Shown here piece by piece: positions 26,007 through 38,507 of a stretch of DNA of 64,000 nucleotides. This DNA is from DAOSEC01 sp035362935. Lineage in GTDB: Bacteria > Bacillota_I > Bacilli_A > ML615J-28 > CAG-313. Within the stretch, counting starts at the first letter, position 1, and every line of letters begins with the position of its first letter. The position numbers were made by a program, and so were the translations under genes. The stretch covers positions 83,644 to 147,643 of the forward strand of contig DAOSEC010000001.1 of assembly GCA_035362935.1 (NCBI GenBank), written 5' to 3'. The notes under the pieces are model-generated. The model did no database searches. It saw nothing but the letters and a program-made list of their open reading frames with translations, and was not told where the DNA came from.

Positions 26007-27857
26007 ATGGAATTACCAGGTATATTCAATTATGATATTATATTTGCCCTATTTTTAGGCTTTTTTGTATTGCTTGGAGCACATAAAGGTTTCGAGAAAA
26101 TGTTGAAGTTAGTGTTAATATTTATTATTCCAATTGTTGTACTTTATTACTTTGGAACAACCATTCATAAGTACATCCCGTCTTTGGAAATTTTTAATCA
26201 AGTTGTGGTATCAATTGGAAACATCATTCCTGCTCTTTTGCCACACACCGAAGTAGTGAAATATTTGTTTATAGAAACGATTCTTTACTTAGTGATGACT
26301 CTCATATTAGCAGCTATCGCCAGCATGATAAAAATCAAGGCAAAAAAATCACTCTTAGAAATAAAAATGGTGTTATGGAAAAAAGTGGTAGGTGCGGTAT
26401 TATCTGTAGTTTTATTTTATGTTTTTAGTTTTTATATGATATATCCATTACAACTTATCGGAATTAACTATCACAACAGCTATGTTGTTGAACCAATGGT
26501 TCAAAATGGTTTAGATGTCATAAATGTTGCGCCTCTATTGAAGCATAAAGACAAAGTAATTCATGATTATGTAAGTTTTACTGAAGTAGAATCCAGTTTG
26601 CTTGGTAATGAAGCAAAACATGCCTATCAAGAAATTGTTAAAATCCAAAATGACATATTCACATTTGAAATGAGATTTATGGATATCGTTTATCCAGCAT
26701 TAAGAACCAATGCAAGAGATGCATTGCTTGCAAATAAAACCTTCGTTGATCCACTCAATCCACATAGAGGATTCGCAAGTGCTCTCATAGTAGAACAAGG
26801 TACGTTACTATACTATGATATTTTAATCGCATTAGAACAAGAAAGCACCAGCATTGCGATCGTAAGAAGCGAATATGATACCGTGTTAAAGTATAGAAGT
26901 ATGATATCCTTTTTCTATGACATTCTAAATGGCGAGATACTTCTTGATTATGAAGATATGACAGATGCATCCATCAAAAACGTGCTTGATTCTTATGTCA
27001 CCTATTTTGAAGATAATATGACAAATAATGTAGCATTTCAGTTAATATTAATACAAATATACGATCGTATCACAGCTTATTATCTATATGGCAACTTGAT
27101 GGGATGTGCTGTAAATGAACTTACCAGTTGTGCCTTATCGATTACTCCAATTGTAGATACTCCAAAAGTGTATCAAACACAAATGAGACAAGATATTACA
27201 AATCATATCAATATTGATCGTATTATTGCGTATGCTGTTGATGGATTCCAACCGGATGCCTTAACCACATTAGGGTTAAGCAATCAACACATTTCTAAAT
27301 TGTTAAAACAAAAAGAAAGTTTTGTGCGTTATACAACTTTTTATAAAGAATCTGTAGATGGCAACGAATATAACATTAGTTTTGCTAATAAGGTAATGAT
27401 GGCTATGATGAATAACATCAAATACAAAGAATTGCTCCTACGATCAAATTTACTACGAGCTTACATGAATGATTTAGGAAGCAACTATCAAAACAAACTA
27501 CAAATCACAGATAACATATATATATCAAGTGAAACGTTTAATATGAATATGGCACTAATTGACATCATATTTCACACTGAAATTTGGGATGGAACACAAC
27601 AATTAAATGTCGGAGATATGGAACGCTTGATAGACAAAGTTCAATACTATGTTAACAATAAAATAATAACACAATCATATGCGCAAGAACTAATGAACCA
27701 TTTGGTCTTTGGACAAGACAATTATCATCAAAGTTATCTTATTGATATCATTGAAGCCAATCAAGTATCGAATGCTGCACTGAACTATTTTATCAACTCC
27801 AGTGCTACATTTATTTCACAAGAACTGAAAGATCAAATTGCTAGTTATTTACCATAG
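26007..27857 (+). CDS. Membrane protein with CvpA-like N-terminus and large extramembrane domain
   Basis: 616 residues. Four hydrophobic segments in the first ~155 residues (about 8-28, 32-50, 88-108, 126-150) resemble CvpA-type membrane domains (FFVLLGAHKGFEKM). The remaining ~460 residues are a helical, soluble domain without recognised family; one Cys pair (GCAVNELTSC). Probably the large domain is outside the cell if the N-terminus is in, but topology cannot be fixed by eye. First gene of a three-gene unit with two further unknowns. Confidence 0.6.
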   Translation: MELPGIFNYDIIFALFLGFFVLLGAHKGFEKMLKLVLIFIIPIVVLYYFGTTIHKYIPSLEIFNQVVVSIGNIIPALLPHTEVVKYLFIETILYLVMTLILAAIASMIKIKAKKSLLEIKMVLWKKVVGAVLSVVLFYVFSFYMIYPLQLIGINYHNSYVVEPMVQNGLDVINVAPLLKHKDKVIHDYVSFTEVESSLLGNEAKHAYQEIVKIQNDIFTFEMRFMDIVYPALRTNARDALLANKTFVDPLNPHRGFASALIVEQGTLLYYDILIALEQESTSIAIVRSEYDTVLKYRSMISFFYDILNGEILLDYEDMTDASIKNVLDSYVTYFEDNMTNNVAFQLILIQIYDRITAYYLYGNLMGCAVNELTSCALSITPIVDTPKVYQTQMRQDITNHINIDRIIAYAVDGFQPDALTTLGLSNQHISKLLKQKESFVRYTTFYKESVDGNEYNISFANKVMMAMMNNIKYKELLLRSNLLRAYMNDLGSNYQNKLQITDNIYISSETFNMNMALIDIIFHTEIWDGTQQLNVGDMERLIDKVQYYVNNKIITQSYAQELMNHLVFGQDNYHQSYLIDIIEANQVSNAALNYFINSSATFISQELKDQIASYLP

Positions 27858-27883
27858 ACACTTTTTGTAAGGAGGTGAAGAAA

Positions 27884-28912
27884 ATGGAATTTCAAGATGG
27901 TTTAGACCTATCCGAAATCGTTAGAAGACAGGAACTTCAGGCTAAGATTAGAAAGAACCGTAAAGTGGATTTAAAAACGTTCAAAGATCGTATTGTTAGC
28001 GATCCAATGATGATTAAAAATGTTGCAGGTCAAAATGAAACGACGTATGAAGAAAAAACGTTGTTCTTGAGAACCAATCCATTTTCTTATGATCCAAGCA
28101 AATCGAAGTTTGTTGTTGACTCCATTGAGGAATATATGATAACAGTTAAAGGAAAACATATGACATTTGGGAATCTAGTAAGAACCAAAGAGTTACCAAC
28201 AAACATAAAAAAGAAAAATATAAAAAAACACTTAAAAAACTGGATAGGTGAGTACGAAAAAACGAAGGATGAAATGTTAGACCTGATTGGAGCGAAAGTC
28301 GATGTGATTGGTGATATCGAGATAAGCAAATTTTCGGTTGGAAAAGTAATATTCTATATTATTATGTTTATACTCAGTGCTATCATAATGTTCCGACACG
28401 ATCTTGTTGTTAACTTATTAGGAAGATTAGCATTTATGAGAAATCCTATCCAAATGTTTTATCAAATCTATGCATCAAGCAGTTTCATTCCAATCATTGG
28501 TAGTGCAATGATATATGTGTTAATTGCATCGCTCTTATACTCCATCTATCACAACACTGTGTTAACCGATTTTAGAAATGACTATCGCCAGTCAAAGATT
28601 ACACTTAATCGTTCGAAATCTACCGTGACAAGAGATTTCTTATCAAGAGCGAACCGAGTATACAACTACTATATGAAAAATTATAAAAGTAGAAAGCTGA
28701 AACCTTATCCGATGGAACAAGTCATTTCGAAAGAAAAAGGGCTTGAATACATGAATCAGTTATCAGACTCGACGATTAAAAAAGCATCTCACTTTAAAAA
28801 TCAAAAAAAGAAGTATCGATTCTACTCGTGGGTATTTTCCATATTACCTATTATTGCGGTAGCAGGATTTTATGGATATCTCATTTATGAAATAGCGAAG
28901 ACTATATTTTAG
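27884..28912 (+). CDS. Membrane protein of unknown function
   Basis: 342 residues. A basic soluble N-terminal part of about 150 residues (rich in Lys, DLSEIVRRQELQAKI) precedes two hydrophobic segments (about 154-172 and 206-225). A basic cytoplasmic segment and a C-terminal hydrophobic helix (about 317-338) follow. An ideal AAGGAGGTGA directs the ATG at 27884; the GTG at 27875 belongs to it. No family recognised. Twelve nt before the coiled-coil gene, so made together with it. Confidence 0.6.
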   Translation: MEFQDGLDLSEIVRRQELQAKIRKNRKVDLKTFKDRIVSDPMMIKNVAGQNETTYEEKTLFLRTNPFSYDPSKSKFVVDSIEEYMITVKGKHMTFGNLVRTKELPTNIKKKNIKKHLKNWIGEYEKTKDEMLDLIGAKVDVIGDIEISKFSVGKVIFYIIMFILSAIIMFRHDLVVNLLGRLAFMRNPIQMFYQIYASSSFIPIIGSAMIYVLIASLLYSIYHNTVLTDFRNDYRQSKITLNRSKSTVTRDFLSRANRVYNYYMKNYKSRKLKPYPMEQVISKEKGLEYMNQLSDSTIKKASHFKNQKKKYRFYSWVFSILPIIAVAGFYGYLIYEIAKTIF

Positions 28913-28924
28913 GAGGACAGCTAT

Positions 28925-31144
28925 ATGAGTAAAGATAAAGAGAAAAAAGATATCATAGAGGCCATAGTAACTGCCAAAAAAACGAAAAGTGAAGCAGATC
29001 GTAAACAAGATTTAGAAGACATCAAGAAAATTCTAGAACAAAAGGGAAAGAAGCAATCAACAGCCCATCATGAGAATGCCAAAGAAATTGAGCAACTGCG
29101 TACAAAAGTAGAAGACATTACAGTGAAAGCAAGAAGCGAACTAAGTAGCAAAGATGCTATGCTAGAAAATGCTAGACTAGCAAATGAACAATTATCTAAG
29201 AAAATTGATGCATTAAATGAAAAACTACAGCTTGTACAACAAGAACAAATAGCACGAGAACAAAAGATATTAGAAGAAGCGAAAAAAGTTGAAGTTGAAA
29301 AAAAAGAGTATGTAGAAAAATCACAATATGAACAGTTAGCAAAACACATTGAACAAAAATACAAGGAAGAAATGGCAGAATTAGAGAAAGTCTTACAACA
29401 AAAAATTAAAGAAGTAGAAGACTTAAAGGTAAGTTTAGTAAAAGAAAAATCATCTACAATACCTGTTATTAACTCTGACCATCAAACCATTTCAGAGATC
29501 AAGCAAGATTTACAGTCAAAAAACATGTTAATTAGCAACCAAATGAATATGATAATTGGATTACAAAACCAAATTTTATCTAACTCTAAAGAAATGAGAG
29601 ATTTTCAGTCTCGATATGATGCATTATCTAAAGCAGAAGCTAGTTTTCACCATAACCCACAAGACATAACAAACCAACAACAATATGTTCAGGCGGTAGA
29701 AAAGTTTAGTGAAAAGGCTGTGATCAAAGACACCCCAGTTAAAATTGATTATACAAAATCATTTAAAGAACGACTTGATAACATTTATCAAACGATACTT
29801 ACGGAAGTAGTATCAGTCAAAGAAAACGAAATTCGCATGATTGAGAAACAGCTTAGCAGTTTTAAATCGAAATCTGATGATTTAACACTTAGACTAAAGC
29901 AAGAAAAATCAACCATTGAGCGTCATAATACAATTGATCAAGAGATTAAAAGTGTGAAACAACAATACGAGCAAGAAAAAGATGAAATGATTCGCCTAGA
30001 ATCACGCCGTGAGGAGTTTCAAACGTATATTCAAAGTATTAAATCACAACTTCATATGAATATGGGAGAGTCTGGCAAACAAGCTGCGATCGCTAGATTA
30101 AAAGAAGCAAGAGATGGCTTAAGCCGGTTAGAGTATTTGACAAATACTCTACCAGGATTATTAACTAAAATTGAGCAATTAACGAAAACCAAAGAAAATA
30201 TTCATGATCTATTTGTACGCATTCGCTATCATGAAGACGGGTTGCTTGAATCTGAATATGAGTTAGAACAAATCAGTGAAGAAGTTGTAGAAATTCGACT
30301 TGACTTAAAAGAAAAACAAAAACGAATCACGTCATTAAAAGCAAAATTACTAGAAGTACACAAAAAATACATTGTTAAGATAAAAGAGAAACAAGATGAG
30401 TGTGCTGGAAGAGATGCAAATTGTGTTGATATTGAAGTAGAACAAGAACTTCTTATATTAATCAATCAAGCAAAAGCTGAACTAGAAAATATCGTTACTA
30501 GTTTTATAACAAAAGAAAATCGCAGAGTTGACTTAATGAACCGAATATCAAACCTAAAGAGTCAACGCGAAAAGCTCGATGAGTTATCAGAACTACTTGC
30601 AACTTTGGTAAAAGAACGAAGCGATTTAGAAACTGAAATTCAAGCGATGACAAATTATTTAGATAAAAGTGATGATTTGATCGCAAGCAATGAAGAATAC
30701 CAGGCAATCATTTCGAAACGTCAAGAAATAGTGCAAGCGATTGAACAAACAGCCAAGGAGTTAGAATTATCTGTTGTTTCACTCAAGACATTGATACGAA
30801 CTCGTAAAGATTATCAATATGATCCATATGGAGCAAAGAAACTCGCTGAAATTGATCGAAACATCGAACTCACAAAGAACAAAGTTGAAGATGCGAAACT
30901 ACGTTTACAAGAACTAGAATATGAGAAGTCGAATATGATTCAAGATGATAGTTTAAAGGAATACGCAGCGATTGTTGAAAATCGAAAACGAATCAATGAA
31001 CTGATTGATTTTAAGCAAACAAGATTAGATGAAGTAAATTTAAAAATTGAAGAAACGGATTTAGTCGTCAACGAAATTAATGATAATTTCCAAGAAATTG
31101 AACGACTAGAACAATTATTAGCAGAAGATGAAAATAGTTATTAA
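28925..31144 (+). CDS. Long coiled-coil protein
   Basis: 739 residues, nearly all heptad-type Glu/Lys/Gln/Leu sequence with short breaks, for example around residues 240-270. No P-loop, hinge or hook residues of SMC/Rad50, no membrane helix, no signal peptide. An isolated Cys pair (DECAGRDANC) occurs near residue 500. Likely a filamentous cytoplasmic scaffold. With the two preceding membrane proteins it forms a module that could link the membrane to an internal structure (inference). Its 3' end overlaps the next gene by 17 nt. Confidence 0.65.
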   Translation: MSKDKEKKDIIEAIVTAKKTKSEADRKQDLEDIKKILEQKGKKQSTAHHENAKEIEQLRTKVEDITVKARSELSSKDAMLENARLANEQLSKKIDALNEKLQLVQQEQIAREQKILEEAKKVEVEKKEYVEKSQYEQLAKHIEQKYKEEMAELEKVLQQKIKEVEDLKVSLVKEKSSTIPVINSDHQTISEIKQDLQSKNMLISNQMNMIIGLQNQILSNSKEMRDFQSRYDALSKAEASFHHNPQDITNQQQYVQAVEKFSEKAVIKDTPVKIDYTKSFKERLDNIYQTILTEVVSVKENEIRMIEKQLSSFKSKSDDLTLRLKQEKSTIERHNTIDQEIKSVKQQYEQEKDEMIRLESRREEFQTYIQSIKSQLHMNMGESGKQAAIARLKEARDGLSRLEYLTNTLPGLLTKIEQLTKTKENIHDLFVRIRYHEDGLLESEYELEQISEEVVEIRLDLKEKQKRITSLKAKLLEVHKKYIVKIKEKQDECAGRDANCVDIEVEQELLILINQAKAELENIVTSFITKENRRVDLMNRISNLKSQREKLDELSELLATLVKERSDLETEIQAMTNYLDKSDDLIASNEEYQAIISKRQEIVQAIEQTAKELELSVVSLKTLIRTRKDYQYDPYGAKKLAEIDRNIELTKNKVEDAKLRLQELEYEKSNMIQDDSLKEYAAIVENRKRINELIDFKQTRLDEVNLKIEETDLVVNEINDNFQEIERLEQLLAEDENSY

Positions 31145-31787
31145 AGAGGAATTAACCAGAATATTACCCAAATTTAATGTCATTGCTTACACACTCGATG
31201 TACAAGTTACATCGAGTGATGTTATTGAACCATACTTGTTGGAACTAGAGGCACAAATTAAAAATCATTATACTTTAGAAGAGGTACTTACAATACCTCT
31301 GATTAAGGAAGCAAGAGATGGATACAAACGATTAGGAAAAGATCCAAGTAGGTACCGACTAGCGGTAGAGTCACTATATCGAAGATTGGTCAAAGGAAAT
31401 GATCTTTATCGTATTAACAATGTCGTTGATGTTGGGAATGCATTATCAATTATAACAAAACGAAGCGTATGTGTAGCAGATGCTGAAAAAATTGATGGAG
31501 ACATCATCATTCGAATTGGTCAAGAAAGCGATATATACGAAGGAATTAATCGAGGAGTACTAAATGTCACAAACATACCGATTTATGAAGATAAGATTGG
31601 CCCTTTTGGGTCAACTACATCTGATACTCATCGTACTGCAATTACACAAGAAACAAAACAAGCACTCGTTATGATTATTTGTTTTAGCGATACAGAGCTA
31701 GAAGAGCATGCTTCACAATTACAAAAATTATTTCAAATATATGCTTATTCCAAAAATATAAAACAAATTCCAGTGTTTAGAAAGTGA
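31128..31787 (+). CDS. B3/4 domain protein (free-standing PheRS-beta-type editing domain)
   Basis: 219 residues. Matches the B3/B4 domain of phenylalanyl-tRNA synthetase beta: [41 protein letters not shown], and [16 protein letters not shown]. Stand-alone copies are proposed to hydrolyse mischarged tRNAs or act on amino-acid adducts; the substrate is not known here. No ribosome binding site of strength before the ATG, which lies inside the coiled-coil gene, suggesting coupling. Seven nt before glnS. Confidence 0.85.
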   Translation: MKIVIKEELTRILPKFNVIAYTLDVQVTSSDVIEPYLLELEAQIKNHYTLEEVLTIPLIKEARDGYKRLGKDPSRYRLAVESLYRRLVKGNDLYRINNVVDVGNALSIITKRSVCVADAEKIDGDIIIRIGQESDIYEGINRGVLNVTNIPIYEDKIGPFGSTTSDTHRTAITQETKQALVMIICFSDTELEEHASQLQKLFQIYAYSKNIKQIPVFRK

Positions 31788-31794
31788 GGACATT

Positions 31795-33426
31795 ATGGAT
31801 CAAACATCCAATTTTATCAAAACCATTATGGCTGAAGATTTAGCTAGCAAAAAACATACAGAAATTATTACAAGGTTTCCTCCTGAACCGAATGCTTATT
31901 TGCATATAGGTCATGCTCGAGCAATCATTACGAATTTTGAACTTGCAAGAGTATTTGGAGGGAAAACAAATCTAAGATTTGATGATACAAATCCAGCAAA
32001 AGAAGATGTTGAGTTTGTTGAGGCAATCAAAGAAGATATAAAATGGTTAGGATATACTCCACACAAAGTGTTGTATGGGTCCGACTATTTTGAGGAAACT
32101 TATCAAAGAGCAGTTCGCCTTATCAAAAAGGGACTTGCCTTTGTTTGTGATTTGTCACAAGATGATATGACAAAATATCGTGGTACACTTACCGAACCCG
32201 GAACGAACTCTCCTTATAGAAACCGTAGCGTTGAGGAAAACCTAACCCTTTTTCAAGCAATGAGAGAAGGAAAATTCAAAGATGGAGAAAAAGTCCTAAG
32301 AGCAAAAATTGACATGAGTAGCCCGAACATGAATATGCGTGACCCGGTTATCTATCGGATTTTACATATTCACCACCACAACACCAAGGATGCTTGGTGT
32401 ATCTATCCAATGTATGATTTAGCTCATCCAATCCAAGATGCGATTGAAGGCATCACACACAGTTTGTGTAGTCTTGAATATGCGGATCATAGACCGCTTT
32501 ATGATTGGGTGGTAGAACATTGTGAAATGGAACTAGTTCCTCATCAATACGAATTTGGACGTTTAAACATTACAAATACCATAATGTCAAAACGCTATTT
32601 AAAGCAACTTGTGGATTTAAAGAAGGTGAAATGGTATGATGACCCGAGAATGCCTACGTTAGTTGGATTGCGCAGAAGAGGGTTTACTCCAGATGCAATT
32701 CGTAACTTTATTTTAGATACAGGGCTTTCGAGAACCAATTCGACAACTAGCTATGAAATGTTAGAACACTTTTTGCGGGAAGATTTAAAATTAAAAGCCA
32801 AACGTGTGATGGCAGTAATTGATCCATTAAAAGTTGTAATTACCAATTATGAGCATGGCATTGAGTATTTAGATGCACATAATAATTCAGAAAATGAAGA
32901 ATTAGGAACAAGAAAAATTGCATTTTCAAAAAATCTATACATTGAGCGAGAAGACTTTATTGAAGAAAAACCAAATAAGCATTGGAAGCGTTTGGCCAAA
33001 GGTGTTGAGGTTCGTCTAATGAATGCATATTTTATTACCTGCAATGACGTTATTTATGATAGTGATGGATCAATTAAAGAGATTCATTGTACCTACGACC
33101 CACTAACAAAAAGTGGATCAGGATTTAATGAACGAAAACCAAATGGAACGATACATTATGTAGAAGCATCAACGGCAATCGAAGCAACATTTAATTTATT
33201 TGACTCACTGCTGATTGATGACGAAAGCAAAGAATCTTTCTTAGATCGAATCAACCCTAATTCATGGACAGTTCAAAAAGGATATGTAGAAACATCTTGT
33301 TACAATACACTACCAGAAGATAAGTTTCAATTTGTTCGAAATGGATATTTTAGTACCGATTATGATTCGAAGGAAAACGCCTTGATATTTAACCGTACCG
33401 TTAGTCTCAAGTCTTCGTTTAAATAA
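31795..33426 (+). CDS. glnS: Glutaminyl-tRNA synthetase
   Basis: 543 residues, class [17 protein letters not shown] holds the HIGH signature, [10 protein letters not shown] binds the amino acid and tRNA end, and NTIMSKRYL is the KMSKS loop. The two C-terminal beta-barrel domains for anticodon recognition occupy about 340-543, with [10 protein letters not shown]. GlnRS rather than GluRS is supported by FDDTNP and the barrel-type anticodon domain. Most Bacillota lack GlnRS and use the GatCAB amidation route, so this is a lineage-informative gene. Co-transcribed with the B3/4 protein. Confidence 0.95.
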   Translation: MDQTSNFIKTIMAEDLASKKHTEIITRFPPEPNAYLHIGHARAIITNFELARVFGGKTNLRFDDTNPAKEDVEFVEAIKEDIKWLGYTPHKVLYGSDYFEETYQRAVRLIKKGLAFVCDLSQDDMTKYRGTLTEPGTNSPYRNRSVEENLTLFQAMREGKFKDGEKVLRAKIDMSSPNMNMRDPVIYRILHIHHHNTKDAWCIYPMYDLAHPIQDAIEGITHSLCSLEYADHRPLYDWVVEHCEMELVPHQYEFGRLNITNTIMSKRYLKQLVDLKKVKWYDDPRMPTLVGLRRRGFTPDAIRNFILDTGLSRTNSTTSYEMLEHFLREDLKLKAKRVMAVIDPLKVVITNYEHGIEYLDAHNNSENEELGTRKIAFSKNLYIEREDFIEEKPNKHWKRLAKGVEVRLMNAYFITCNDVIYDSDGSIKEIHCTYDPLTKSGSGFNERKPNGTIHYVEASTAIEATFNLFDSLLIDDESKESFLDRINPNSWTVQKGYVETSCYNTLPEDKFQFVRNGYFSTDYDSKENALIFNRTVSLKSSFK

Positions 33427-33432
33427 TGAATC

Positions 33433-35535
33433 ATGACTGTTGATTATCGTTTATTAAACAAACCACAATTGCAAGCGGTACAAGATACAGAAGGACCAGT
33501 CATGGTATTTGCCGGGGCAGGAAGCGGAAAAACAAGAACACTCACTTACCGTGTTGCTTATATGATTGGCGAAAAAAACATTCCACCACACAAAATATTA
33601 GCAATAACTTTCACCAACAAAGCGACCAAAGAAATGAAAGACCGGTTATATCGGTTACTTGGACCGGTTGCTTCCTCAACAAATATTTCGACATTCCATA
33701 GTTTGTGTGCTCGAATATTGCGTTCGGAAATTACCCACTTAGGATATTCAAAACATTTTGAAATCATTGATGAGGATGATCAACTAAAGGCACTAAAAGA
33801 AGCAATGAAACAAGCCAATCTAGACATCAAAAGGTTCTCAGCAAAGGGACTTCTCGCAAAAATCAGCAACTTTAAAAATGGAGTAGATGATCTCATTGAA
33901 CTATTTCAAAAACCATATCATGCTTATCAAGCGTATTTAAAGCAACACAGCTTGGTTGATTTTGATGATTTGCTTGTACTAGTTCATGAACTATTCTCCA
34001 CCCATCCTGAGATCTTAGAAAAATATCAAGCCTATTTCCATTATGTGTTAGTAGATGAGTTTCAAGACACCAATGACATTCAATATGAAATCGCTAAAAT
34101 GATTGCCGGTAAACGGTCTAATTTGTTTGTTGTTGGTGATGACGATCAAAGCATTTATAGTTTTCGCGGTGCTAATGTTGCAAACATTAAGCTTTTTCAA
34201 CGTCATTATCCACAAGCGAGAATGTACATCCTTGATCAAAACTATCGTTCGACTCAAACTATTCTCGATGGAGCGAACCGACTCATATCAAACAACCAAA
34301 ACAGACAAAAGAAGTCGTTATGGAGTGATAAAAAAGGGATGGTAAACGATGTTGCTTTTTTTCAAGGGTATGATCACATTGAAGAAGTAAACTATGTTGT
34401 AAGTAAGATTCGAGAATATTACCGTGAAGGATATAACTATGATGAGATTGCGGTACTGTATCGATCGAATGTGATCTCTCGAAACTTTGAACTTGCTTTA
34501 ATTCAAGCAAGAATTCCCTATAAGATTTATGGTGGGTATTCGTACTTAAAACGCAAAGAAGTAAAAGATGCTTTGGCATATTTGCGTTTGATTATCGATC
34601 ACTCTAACATCGTAAATTTTGAACGTATTATTAACGAACCATCAAGAGGTATTGGAGACAAGACAGTAGCTAAAATTATTGATAATGTAAACATAAATGA
34701 TATTGGCTTGTTTGATGCGATTCGTTCGATGAAGGATGAAGTGCCAAAAAGCAAATATCAAGCATTAAATGATTTCATATATATGATTGAAGAATTGTCA
34801 CTAAAAATCAACCATGTAAAACTAGATGAGTTTTTTGATGAAATGATTGATAAAACAGGATATTTAGATGCGATAGAACAAGACGAGAATAAAGATGATC
34901 GCATTCAAAACTTAAGCGAGCTAAAAAGTGTGTTGGTTGAAATTGATAAAATGAGCGATGAGACACTCACGAATGTTGAAAAGTTACAAATTGCATTCGA
35001 TGAGATTCTACTCAGTGAATCAGTTCAAGAAGAGCGTAACAAACCAAACGAAAAATCAATAACATTATCAACAATTCATTCTGCGAAAGGATTGGAATTT
35101 CATGTCGTGTTTGTTGTTGCGTTAGAAGATGAGATTTTTCCAAATCGTTACCGCGTGAACGAAGGAGAAGCAGACATCGAAGAAGAACGTCGTATCGCGT
35201 ATGTTGCTGTTACAAGAGCAAAAGAAAAACTAATTCTAACCAATGCGAAAAACCGACTACTGTATGGTAGAACGATGCGACACCGTCCATCTTCATTTTT
35301 AACAGAATACGCAACAACCACGAATGTTCAAACCGAGTATAAAAAAGAAGTTAAAGAAACAACTTCTAATGACAAAAACGACTATGTTTTAAGAGCGGGA
35401 GACCGAATTATTCATAAAGATTTTGGCGAAGGAATTGTGGTTTCATGTGATGGGACAATCGTTCAAATCTTATTCCATCGTGACTCTAGCTTAAGAAAAT
35501 TTATGGCTAATCATACGTCAATTACAAAAATATAG
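33433..35535 (+). CDS. pcrA: ATP-dependent 3'-5' DNA helicase
   Basis: 700 residues, UvrD/PcrA family. All motifs are visible: FAGAGSGKTRTLT (I), TFTNKATKEMK (Ia), VDEFQDTND (II), GDDDQSIYSFRGA (III), NYRST (IV), STIHSAKGLEFHVVF (V), EERRIAYVAVTRAKEKL (VI), with a C-terminal tail for RNA polymerase or partner binding (DRIIHKDFGEGIVV). Unwinds DNA in nucleotide excision repair and replication restart. No good ribosome binding site lies before the ATG, 6 nt after glnS. In order with ligA and uvrA, as in many Bacillota (pcrA-ligA). Confidence 0.96.
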   Translation: MTVDYRLLNKPQLQAVQDTEGPVMVFAGAGSGKTRTLTYRVAYMIGEKNIPPHKILAITFTNKATKEMKDRLYRLLGPVASSTNISTFHSLCARILRSEITHLGYSKHFEIIDEDDQLKALKEAMKQANLDIKRFSAKGLLAKISNFKNGVDDLIELFQKPYHAYQAYLKQHSLVDFDDLLVLVHELFSTHPEILEKYQAYFHYVLVDEFQDTNDIQYEIAKMIAGKRSNLFVVGDDDQSIYSFRGANVANIKLFQRHYPQARMYILDQNYRSTQTILDGANRLISNNQNRQKKSLWSDKKGMVNDVAFFQGYDHIEEVNYVVSKIREYYREGYNYDEIAVLYRSNVISRNFELALIQARIPYKIYGGYSYLKRKEVKDALAYLRLIIDHSNIVNFERIINEPSRGIGDKTVAKIIDNVNINDIGLFDAIRSMKDEVPKSKYQALNDFIYMIEELSLKINHVKLDEFFDEMIDKTGYLDAIEQDENKDDRIQNLSELKSVLVEIDKMSDETLTNVEKLQIAFDEILLSESVQEERNKPNEKSITLSTIHSAKGLEFHVVFVVALEDEIFPNRYRVNEGEADIEEERRIAYVAVTRAKEKLILTNAKNRLLYGRTMRHRPSSFLTEYATTTNVQTEYKKEVKETTSNDKNDYVLRAGDRIIHKDFGEGIVVSCDGTIVQILFHRDSSLRKFMANHTSITKI

Positions 35536-35559
35536 TGAGGTTTTCTCGCTATATTTTTT
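35529..35559 (+). terminator. pcrA terminator
   Basis: AATATAGTGAG-gtttt-CTCGCTATATT followed by TTTTTG; the stop codon is inside the stem. Confidence 0.75.
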
Positions 35560-35580
35560 GTATTTGGAAGTCGATTTCAA

Positions 35581-35609
35581 TTGTTCAACAACAAACAAAA
35601 TGGTATAAT
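35581..35609 (+). promoter_or_regulatory. Promoter of esterase-ligA
   Basis: TTGTTC (35581-35586), 17-nt spacer, extended TGG-TATAAT (-10 at 35604-35609). Confidence 0.7.
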
Positions 35610-35628
35610 AAGTAATAGAGGGATTACT

Positions 35629-38396
<2,768 letters not shown>

Positions 38397-38406
38397 AATA
38401 TATAAT

Positions 38407-38433
38407 GAAATGGTGGGGTTCCCACCATTTTTT
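38407..38433 (+). terminator. ligA terminator
   Basis: AAATGGTGGG-gttc-CCACCATTTTTT. Confidence 0.88.
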
Positions 38434-38457
38434 GTTATGTAAAATTCTTGCAAATTT

Positions 38458-38487
38458 TTGTAAAATCTTTCTTTTCTGTGGTATAAT
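38458..38487 (+). promoter_or_regulatory. uvrA promoter
   Basis: TTGTAA (38458-38463), 18-nt spacer, extended TGG-TATAAT (-10 at 38482-38487). Confidence 0.7.
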
Positions 38488-38507
38488 AATAAGATAGAGG
38501 TGTTCAT

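Noticed and set aside
31700..31800. T-box leader for glnS
   Set aside because: The upstream gene ends 7 nt before glnS, leaving no room for a T-box.
35581..35628. TTG-initiated N-terminal extension of the esterase
   Set aside because: The interval contains the -35 and extended -10; the ATG at 35629 has a good ribosome binding site and family-like start.
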